NCBI RefSeq assembly: GCF_000485595.1
Contig: NW_014577930.1
Location: 33,282 to 66,766, forward strand
Direction of reading: 5' to 3'
Source: Priapulus caudatus
Lineage: Eukaryota; Priapulida; Priapulimorpha; Priapulimorphida; Priapulidae
DNA length: 33,485 nt
Made by a program: the position numbers and the translations under genes. The notes under the pieces are model-generated. The model made no database searches. It was not told the DNA's origin and saw only the letters and a list, made by a program, of their open reading frames with translations. Positions 20,901-31,521 of this stretch are shown here, one piece after another (within the stretch, counting starts at the first letter, position 1; each line of letters opens with the position of its first letter).

Positions 20901-23900
20901 CATTCTTTCATTATTTCTCTCTTTTTCGCTCTCTATCGTTCTCGCTCATCTCCCCTTTCCCTGCTACAGTTGTATATTCCTACTTCTTTCTCATTCTGTG
21001 ATACAGGAGACACGTGCTACCTCTCTCTCGGCCAAGCGATACCATGTAGTTTCGATAACGGACGCTACCGTGTGAAGAGTTACAAGGAGAATCAGTGGCT
21101 GGGAGCAGGACTAGACGTCCACGACAGCAAGGGCGTATTCACGGTATGGCGCGTCATATGGGGAGTGTTGCCAATTCGCGACGCCAGAGTGAGGGCGTGT
21201 TCACGGTATGACACGTCATAGAGGGAGTATACCTAGTTCGTGACATCATAGTGGAGACGTGTTCACGGTATGACACGTCATAGGGGAGAATATTCTTAGT
21301 TCACGATGTCATCGTGGAGAGAGTTCCCATCCTGTCACTGTCAGTTCACAGGGGGAGTGTTCCCAGTTCTTGACGTCATAGCGAGGGCGTGTTCGCAGTA
21401 TGACGCGTGATGGTGGGAGAATGGACGAAAGTGGATGAAGGTCGTGGGTTAGTGTGTGAGTCACGGAATTTGGCGTGGGTTACAAAAGTTGGTTAGGGGC
21501 AAGTTACTTGGTCAGGGTCAAATTACTGTGTAAGGGTCACGTTAGGGTCACCCGGATGGGTTAGGGTTACAGAAGTGGGTTAAGGTCAACTGGGAGAGAT
21601 CGGGATGAGGTTTCGGGGATTACGTGCAGGGGTTGCTTCGCTGTCACTAGTGTTAGCTGGTCACGACAGGGAGCCTGTTGGGCTGTATCGCACGCTTGCT
21701 GTGTTTCCACAGGTATGCGCGCCCAGATGGATTAACCAGTTTTTCCTCGAGTCACACGGTGAATTCCTTATTAACGGCTACTGCTGGGAACTATCTAAAG
21801 ACATGATACAAAGCAAAACGAGGAGCCTTCACCCGCTGCAGAACATAGGTACGCTTGCCTCTGGGTTTGTGTGTGAGCATCAAGCCGACGATGGATATCT
21901 TCATGGGAAGATGAACTTGATCGTATTCTTAGTCATCAGTTTTAGAATCCTTTCACGTAAAGATTTCGTGTGATGTAGGCGAAGAGAGAGAGGAAACGTT
22001 TAAAAAGAAGGAACAATAAAGATCGTAATTCGCGCTTAAGTAATTAAATTATAATGAAGAAAACAATAATTTATTTTAATGACAACTGTTGAGTGTATGT
22101 AAATGCGCGATGCAACTAAGATTTATTGTATGACAGTACAGCCGCTCTAGTAGTACGCAAACGCATTACATGCGCTCACTGTTAGGAACACGACAACGAT
22201 TAACACGTGGAAGGAAAAAAACGCCAAGTTGTTGTTCAAGATTTATATCTAATGGCAAACATATTCACGCCAACATAGCTTATGGTAGGCTTTCTTATTT
22301 TTCAGATTATCAGATTGTAGATGGAGAATATCGATACGGAAGTGGTCTTACAGGCATGACAGTTCATTACCTGACCAACGCTGTAAGGATGACTGCTAGA
22401 TATACTATAGCTAAACAACAGCGCCTTACTGTAGTAGCTGTGCTAACATATGTTGCCCAACACGCATCAGAAAGTTAGACCAGGAAAGCCAAAGCGGCCA
22501 TTTTGGCCCGGAAGACAAATATTTCCTCCACTGACGTCATATATTCCAGGAAAATTACATCATTCAAGCATACGAATGCATTGCAAATGACTATATTAGT
22601 AAGAAACCATTCTAATATAATGCATATGGATTGCCATATGCATTACGTTTGTGTACGTTACATAACAACACATGACAAAATTAATGGGAGTGTTTCTGTC
22701 AACCAGTGAAATGACGCTCTATGAGCTGCCTTTCCTGTCCTTATACCGTAGTTCTACCACCATGCGCTATAGATAAATATCGCCGTGATTTAGGATAAAA
22801 TCTTTGATATATTTAGTTGATCTATTCTACTGGAGTAATTAATACGTAGTTGTGACCAATCATTATCGCGATAGTATGTTCTAATAACAATGCTTGGCAA
22901 CGAAGTGCCGTAAAGTTGACATTTTGGCGTGCTCTCGTGTATAACAGCGTACAGGCCGGGTGAGCGGGTCCCACCTAGCGACAATATCTAAGCTATGTGG
23001 TTATCTCGCCTAGGCAGATAGATCAGTTCGATTGCTGTGTGATGTCTCATTGTTATGCGGGGTGTAAATAGAGTATCGGGAATTTCACAGTATGACGTAA
23101 ACATATATCACACTCCTGCGGCTAAAGATGTAAACGTTGGGGGCGCCTCCTAGCGACGTATCTAGTAACATCATGACGTCACACCCACCCCGCTAATTCC
23201 GCTTGTTCCAGACATCTCAAACCGATGACATGAGACTGTTGCTGGCGGCCCCTGGTGTATGGTCGCAAACAGGTGTGTATACAAACACCGGTGTCTTTTT
23301 ACCTCCGCCAAGGGGTTGGCAGGAGGTTATGTTTTCAACCGCGGTGTGGTTTGACTGTTTTGATTTGTTTTTGTGAGTCTTTGGTGGGTTGTGGGTTTGT
23401 GTGTAGCAGCCTAACTGAAAAAGTTATGGTACGATTGTCATAAAATATTCCAGGATAGGTCAGACAATAGGATACAAGTCTAGGAATTGAATCAGTTTGG
23501 TGGTGATCCGGGCTGCACAATAAAATGAATTTAATTAATAAAATATTTTCACGTGCGAGAGACTGGCTCGCCATCTGGGGAGTGATCTGCATGCGCTCTC
23601 CGAAGTTCTTAGTTATTATTACTTTAGTACGATATATTGCGCGCAGGCATGCACTCAGTATAAGTACGCTTATTATATTATGCGTCAGGTAAAAACATGG
23701 CGTGCGCGCGCTGAAATAGGTTTGACGTCATGCAAAACTGAATATCAAACGAGCAGCAATTAATTATAGCATTCACGCGCTTCAAGTACAAGTACAATAA
23801 ACGAACCAAGGTTGCTTCAAGGTTATCGTACATGCAAAAAACTAACCGAATTGCATTTCTTCTTTACCCTCGAAAACTACGCAATGAAACAGATTGTGTC

Positions 23901-24898
23901 TTCTTTAATAAATAGACACAGTCTGGCATTTAGGTGCTCTCAGGCACTTTTAAGTCTCTCTGGCCAGGACCCAACGCCACGCCAACTGTCCCCCGCCCCC
24001 CACGAAAAGAGCAGAAGTTTGCACAAGGTCTTATATTTTCAGCCGCGCATGTACGGATCATTGAGTCTCGCGCCAATCGTCTGATGGAAGTCCGCACTTT
24101 CATTTACTTGTCATACGTTACACTATCGTCATATTTTCATCATCGTCACAAATATATATCGTTATATTACACTATTAACACCCTGGGAGCAGGTATAGAA
24201 GCCAGACTGTGCCCGCTATTATTAAAGAGATACAATCTGTCCATGTTTGCGAAGGCACAGCGTTGCATTGCATTTTGCCGGCGTTGCGTGGCGTTGCATT
24301 GCATTTTGCCGGCGTTGCGTGGCGTTGCATATCATTTTGCTGGTGTTGAGTGGCGTAGCATGCAGTTTGCTCGCATAACAACATGTGTTGTAATCTGACG
24401 GCTGAAGCCTCCCGCGCCCTGGCTCTCACTCAATCAGTGACGTCAGCTGGGTTGTGATCGGATCTGAGCGTACCTGTAAATGCGAGACCATGCCTCCCCC
24501 TCATTAACGAGTGAATCTACTGTGACTATATCATACCACAGGTTCCGTCGTTGAGATGCGATCCCCTAGATCGGACACCGTTGTGCCTCTCATACACGAA
24601 CTTCTAGAGGGAAGCTTCCTAGGTTACGACATCTCCTCCGGCGTGTTCTTTCCCGACAAGAAGGTGCTCAACGTGGTAGGAGTTCCCAGGGCTCGGAGAA
24701 GCTCGTTCGTGGGAGAGGCAAGTAGACTGTGCAGCAGAGGAACTAGCAAATGTAGAAACGACAAAACTGTCATCGACGATAACAATAAGGACAACAGCAG
24801 CAGCAATAACAGAAAAAGCAGCAACAACAACAGCAGCAATAGCAGTAGCAGTAGCAGTAGAAGCAACAGCGGCAACGGCAACAGTAACTAACAACAAC

Positions 24899-24932
<34 letters not shown>

Positions 24933-27900
24933 ACCACAGCGTCGCAGTAGCAGTAGCAGCAGCACGAACAACAACAGCAGTAGGAGTAGAGCAATAGTTA
25001 TAAGAATCATCACTCACAGTAAAGGCCCAGACAATGTACTCAATAATGTCCGCACGAATAACATTAATAAGCATAAGTTTATTCGCAAACAAATGGCAGA
25101 TGTTTTCGCTGCTATCCGTCCTGTAACGTCTCTGAGGTAACTGTAGCAAGGCGGAGACTAGAGTAAAAATGCGCCCACAGATGCGTAGTTCACATCGAAT
25201 TTCTCTTTATTCTAGGTGTACATCTATTACGACGACTTCAAGTACCTCATCAAGAAAGTGGGCGCGGTCAGCGGAGAGTACTTTGGCGCCGCCGTGGCGG
25301 CCATCGACATTAACAAAGATGGCTTGGATGACCTCATCGTCGGTGCTCCGTTCTATTACGAGGAGAATACGGTCGATGAAGGCTGTGCCTATGTCTACAT
25401 GAATCAGGTAAGGGTCGTAGTCAGACTGTCAGTGTCACAGCTCCAGATGAAGCCATACTGGGTTTCACATCTCATCCGAAATCGTCATCGGTTTCGCCCG
25501 CATTACATTTAGGTGCTTGTTGGAGAGTTAGCCTAGGTCATGGAGAGTATAGATTATGGAGACAAGCGAGAAATATGTCATATACGAGCAGACAAATGTA
25601 TAAACAGACAGACGCACGTACGGACGGACAGATGGACGATTGATCTATGGGGCTTTGATTCACTGCACTACCCCATTTAAATCAGACGTGCTTGTTATTC
25701 TATACCACGATGCATAAATGATAAACTTCACAATTAATTAATTCTCCTTACCCTATTATAAAATTCCCTATTAAATCCAAATTATCAAACCCTAAAATCT
25801 CTATGTGAAAAAACATAGGTAGCGATAGACAAGTAATAATAGATAATAATGATAAGAGCACATAATAATTATAAATAAATTAAGCAAATAATAATAATAA
25901 TAATAATAACAGTAATAACAGGTTAAATAAACGCCGATATGAAACACGAAATACGACAAAACAGCATTCTATAAAACGAATTTATATTATTTACTTATAT
26001 AATACGAACATACTATAACTATGACTTTATACGAACACTAGCTGGGCTACACGGCGATGCCCGGGATAAAGGAGAAAAGAGCTAAAATTTAGTCTGCCAT
26101 AACGGCTGTACTGATGTTATTCGGATTTTATAAATCTGTCCCAAGAATTTCACTTCTGTTCAGTTCTGCAGCGTTTCTTGGTACACAACATTCTTGGTCT
26201 TGCCATCTTGAGAGAGGATGTAGAGGATGTCTGAGTTACCCACCCTGGAGCACCCCACACAGAGCTGGCCATGGGAGAACACTGGCTGACTGAGGTTGAG
26301 TCCAACCATCTTGAAGGACTGGACCTGAGCCTTGTTGATAGACATGGCAAAGCTCAGCTTGACTGGAAACTGCAGCCTCTTGAACTCAAATGGCAGGTCT
26401 GGTGGGATGACCGGGATCCTTGGGATGAAGACATTTTCGCCCTTGCCCTTGCCTGCTATGATTTTGGCTTCGATGACTCTGGGCATGAGCTGCTTGACTG
26501 TGAGCCGTTGCAGAGCTTGGGAGCATCCAGGTTGCGCATTACCAATATGGGCGCGCCGACTCTGAACACCAAGTTGTGTGGTGGCAGACCTGAGGGCGCG
26601 AGGCTGTTGAGAAACTCGGTCGGATAGTGCACCACCTGGTTAGGATCAAGAACTGTGTCCATCGACCTGTAGCTCGTTGGGTCGCCAGGCAGTTGCTCCA
26701 GCAGCTTGGCGTTGATGTCATCTACGGCCAAATTCTTGGGAGCAAGGATGGCTCGCTCGCTCAGCCAGTCTTGGTCTTGGTAGCGTAGGTGGAGGTTTAG
26801 GAAGACTTTGGTCATCAGCTGGGTGATGTCCGCCGCTGCTTTGCCGAATGGCAGCTTGACTTGGCCATCAGCTGCGGTGGTGAGTCTGCCATTGCCGACC
26901 TCCAGCAGTTGCTGAGAGAAGCGGCCAGCTTCTTTATCGCCGCTGAGCTGCACCCTCATGTTGGTCTTTAGGCTCTGGCGGTTCACCTTGCTCCAGAGGT
27001 AGGAGGACTTGATGCAGGCATTGACAACATCTGCTCTTGTTCCTTTGGCGATGACTGGCAAGGTTTGGCGAAAGTCGCCTGAGAGCAGGACAGTCACACC
27101 TGCCATGACGTTTGTGTTGTGCCGAAGGTCTTGTAGGGTCTTGTCGAGTGCTTCAAAGGCGCCTTTGTGGCTTATGGTTGCCTCGTCCCAGATGATGAGC
27201 TTGCACTCTTGGAACAGCTTGGCCTTTGTGGAGCCACGGCTGATGCAGGTTAATATATAAACCTAGGTAAATAAATAAATATTATTTACCTACAAAAAAG
27301 TGGAGTTCCTAAAATGGTCGTGGCGTCATGCTGATTCAGAATATATATATGGTGTTGGGGGTCACCTCTTACGGGTCTTGAGAAGATAGACGGACAGACA
27401 GACAGACAGATAGACAGACAGACAGACAGATCCGGCCATTTATGTAGGAGATGAATTCTATAACCTGGGGTGGGTGGGTGGATGAGGGTGGAGAGAGCGG
27501 CGCCGCAACACCGTTCCCCTATCCACGCTACGCAGGGACACAGAGCAGGCGACCCGCTCCTGGAGACCGACTACAAGCTGCGCGGAAGCCGCAGCAGCTA
27601 CGCACGCTTCGGCACGACGATCGCCGGCGTCGGTGACCTTGACCTTGACGGCTTCCGGGACGTCGCCGTGTCGGCGCCGTACGAGGACGACGGTCGCGGC
27701 GTCGTCTACATCTACCGGGGTTACGTAGCGGGCATCTATCCGCAGCACTCGCAGCGCATCGCCGCAGCGTCCGTCGCCGACGGGCTTCGTGGCTTCGGAT
27801 GGAGCATCTCACGGAGTATGGACGTCGATGATAACCGTTACCCAGGTAACCAGGGAAAACGATGTATGGGATCTAGTGTACCGTTAACAAGGTAACTAGC

Positions 27901-28029
27901 GCAGACGATATATGAAATCTAATGCACCGTTACCAAGGTAGCTATAGCACAGACGATGTATTAAACCATAGAGTCTGGGATAACGCGGGTGGGAGAGAGA
28001 AAGCGAGAACGCGCGCGCGTGCGCGTGTG

Positions 28030-28061
<32 letters not shown>

Positions 28062-31000
28062 TTTGTGTGCGTGCGTGCGTGCGTGCGTGCGTTTGTGTGC
28101 GGTGCGAGTGTGTGTGAGTATGTGTGTGCATGTGAGATAGATAGAACCATGGCTTTTTTTAAATATAATTTTTCATTTTGTATGACTGCATGCTTACTTA
28201 CTTCGTCTGCTTTATAACGAGTGTAAATCTGCCGGTAGATGTCGCTATCGGCGCGTACCAGTCGGACAGCGCCGTGCTACTGCGCACGCGACCCGTCATC
28301 CGGACGTCGGCCAACATCCGGTTCAATCCGGCGCAGATCCAGACAAACGTGGCCGACTGTGTTAACGCGGATGGAGAGCGTGTGTCGTGCGTGCGCGTGT
28401 CTGCCTGCTTCTACTACGATGGAGCGCACGTGCCTGCTAGCACAAGTAAGGCCCGAAACTAGAACATTATACAACTAACTAACTAACCGGCTGACCGACG
28501 GACGGACAGGCCGACCGACCGAACCGACATAACCGACACGGCGGACCCGACCGACGCGGAGCCGACCGGACCGACACGACCGACGCGACGAAGCCGACCG
28601 ACCGACTCGGACCGACGCGAACCGACCGATCCGACCGACCGACCGACCGACCGACCGACCCAAGCTGACGGCGACCGAACCGACCGACCGACGCGACCGA
28701 CGCGATCCGACGACAGCGACCGACCGACCGACCGACCGACCGACCGACCTAGCTGCCCACTTAGAATTTGGACAAAAATGAATACGCGTCTAATAAATGG
28801 TAGTAATCTTAGAATAAACCTAATAAATCTTAGCGTAAATTCACTGCTTCGGCCCTATCTCACCTTACAGCTGGTTCGTTTATTCAAATCTTTACAAATC
28901 AATGTACACTTTCGTCGTTATTCGGTTAAATCACGAAATAGCCCCCCCCCCATAATATGTGCAGGCTCATCTCTTATAACGCTTCCTAGGTAAGAGCGTC
29001 ACTATTCAATATTCATCACAGATTAGACCATGTAGAAGCGCATCCCTAAAGACAAACTTAACTTAGTACTTCGATCACATTGCAGAGATTCAGTACACGC
29101 TTGCTATCGTTGCTGCTAGCACGAATAGAGGTTTCTTCTTCGAAAACAATCGCTCATCACTGCAAGTGAAAAGAGTTGTCAAACTCGCCAAAGAAACGCT
29201 CGAATGTGACATACACTCCCTGCTACTACGGGTAAGTGTGCTTACTTTAGAATGTCGCATGACTGCACCTGGCTACTACGGGTAGTGCTGCTATTTAGAA
29301 TCTCGCGCCATGAACATCCTAGCTACCAAGAGGTAAGGTGTCATTACGTTAGAATGTCGCATGAAGCTCCTGCTACCAAGGAGTAAGTGTGGATTTTACT
29401 TTAGAATGTGCGCAATGAATCCCTGCTACGTAAGGGTAAGTGGTGCATTTAAGCTTTAGAAATGTCGCAATGAAACTCCCTGCTACTACAAGGGTAAGTG
29501 TGATTACTTGTAGAATGTCGCATGAACTTTCCTGCTACTTAAGGGTAAAGTGTGATTACTTTAGATATGTTGCATGAACTTGGCCCTGCTAACTAAGGGC
29601 GAAGTGTGCTTACTTTAGAATCTCGCATGAACTCCCTGCTAACCAAAGGTGTGAATGTGAATTACCTTTAGAATGTCGCATGAACTCGTATGCTACCAAA
29701 GGGTACAGTGTGATTACATTCAGAATGTCTGACATGAACGATCCCTGTACTAAGCGGTGAGTGTGATTGACTTTAGAATGTCGCATGGTACTCCGCTGCT
29801 ACTAGGGTAAGTCGTGATTACTTAGAATGTTGCATAACTCCCTGGCTAACTAAAGGTAAAGTGTGATTACCTTTAAGAAATGTCGCATGAACCTCTCTGC
29901 ACTAAAGGGTAAGTTGGATATACTTTAGAATTTGCATGAACTGCCCTGCTACTAACGGGTAAGTGTGCTTACTTTAGGAATCTCGCAGAAACTCCCTGCT
30001 CACTAAGGGTAAGTGATGATTACTTTTAGATATGTCGCATGAACTCCCTGCCACATAAGGCGTAAGTGTGATACTTTAGAAGTCGCATGAAACCTCCCTG
30101 CTACTAAGGGTAAGTGTGATTACTCGTTAGAATGTCGCATGAACTCCCTGGCTACTAAGGCGTACAGTGTGATTACTTTAGAATGCGCAGTGAACTCCTG
30201 AGCTACTAAGGGATAAGTGTGATTATTGTAGAATGTTGGCATAGAACTCCTGCTGACTAAGGTAAGTGTTGCTTACCTTTAGAAATCTCGCAATAGAACT
30301 GCCCTGCTACTAACGGGTAAGTGTGATTACTTTAGAATGTCGCATGAACTCCCTGCTACTAAGGGTAAGTGTGATTACTTTAGAATGTCGCATGAACTCC
30401 CTGCTACTAAGGGTAAGTGTGCTTACTTTAGAATGTCGCATGAACTCCCTGCTACTAAGGGTAAGTGTGATTACTTTAGAATGTCGCATAAACTCCCTGC
30501 TACCAACGGTAAGTTTGATTACTTTAGAATGTCGCATACGTTCTCCGATACTAGGGTGATCATGAGTATAATCACTTTAATGAACCACCCAACAATAATT
30601 ACCTAACGTGAACGGCTGTAGTTGCACCCCTGTACTAAACCATACTATTCAAATTCATCGATGCATTGATATCTTCACAGAAGTCGGGGAGTTCTATCCA
30701 TATGTATGCCAACACAACATTTTTCATATCATACTAGGGGACATAAACTATCAGACAGCTGTGATACGACAGTCTGTATTCACACTAACTGACGAATGGC
30801 TTGTGAATCTCATGTTTTGCTTGCAGGCGAACATCAAGGATAAGATTACGCCGCTGTCATTCTCACTCGATTATGACATCATCGATGACGTCACGGCACG
30901 GCGGCGGAGACGGCAGACGGTGCTGCCTCTACCGCCCGTCATCAGCGCAGACGACAACGTGCACGTGCTAGAGCTGGTATACTTACTCTAAACCACTCTG

Positions 31001-31490
31001 TAAACCTACAGACATATGTAGCTAATGCTAAACCTTCAGACCTGTACAATGAATGAATGTTTGGTTAAAATAACCGAGTTTTCACATTAGATTTGTGTAC
31101 AACAGTCGACAGATTCTCAGCGATAGCGTTAGAGCGTTTCACGTAGTTAATTCTCTACATATTCATGCTGAATAATTACAATGAATTATAACAGCACAAA
31201 AGCATTAGGAGATATAATCAGGAGTGAATAATAGAGATTCTCTATTATTCACTCCTGATATAATTATGGTTGTTTAATGTCACGAGGACTCATGGCGGTA
31301 GGTGATGTTTTCGGCTGCCATCTTTAATAAATGCATTGCTGTTAATTTTAGCTGGGCTTCGCGCATGCGTGCGGCGATGATAACAACTGCACATCGGACC
31401 TCAGTATTACGATGAAGTCTGACTTTAACGAGTAAGTTAGTAGATAGTGTACACGTTATATCTGTAATTACTCAGGCATGTACGCACACA

Positions 31491-31521
<31 letters not shown>

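Noticed and set aside
22170-22478. 102-codon frame as an independent gene
   Set aside because: Only 22306-22382 inside it is coding, as integrin exon 5; the rest is intron.
23812-24398. Overlapping + frames of 90 and 154 codons in integrin intron 6
   Set aside because: They do not match integrin or other families, and part runs through the 31-bp repeat; exon phases 6 to 7 already agree without them.
24619-25149. 176-codon frame on the minus strand over exon 7 and intron 7
   Set aside because: Antisense to a verified exon and to a CAG/CAA repeat; Val/Ala/Leu homopolymer-like.
29232-30545. CRISPR-like regular array
   Set aside because: Units are contiguous with no unique spacers, the host is an animal, and the unit derives from the exon 11 border.
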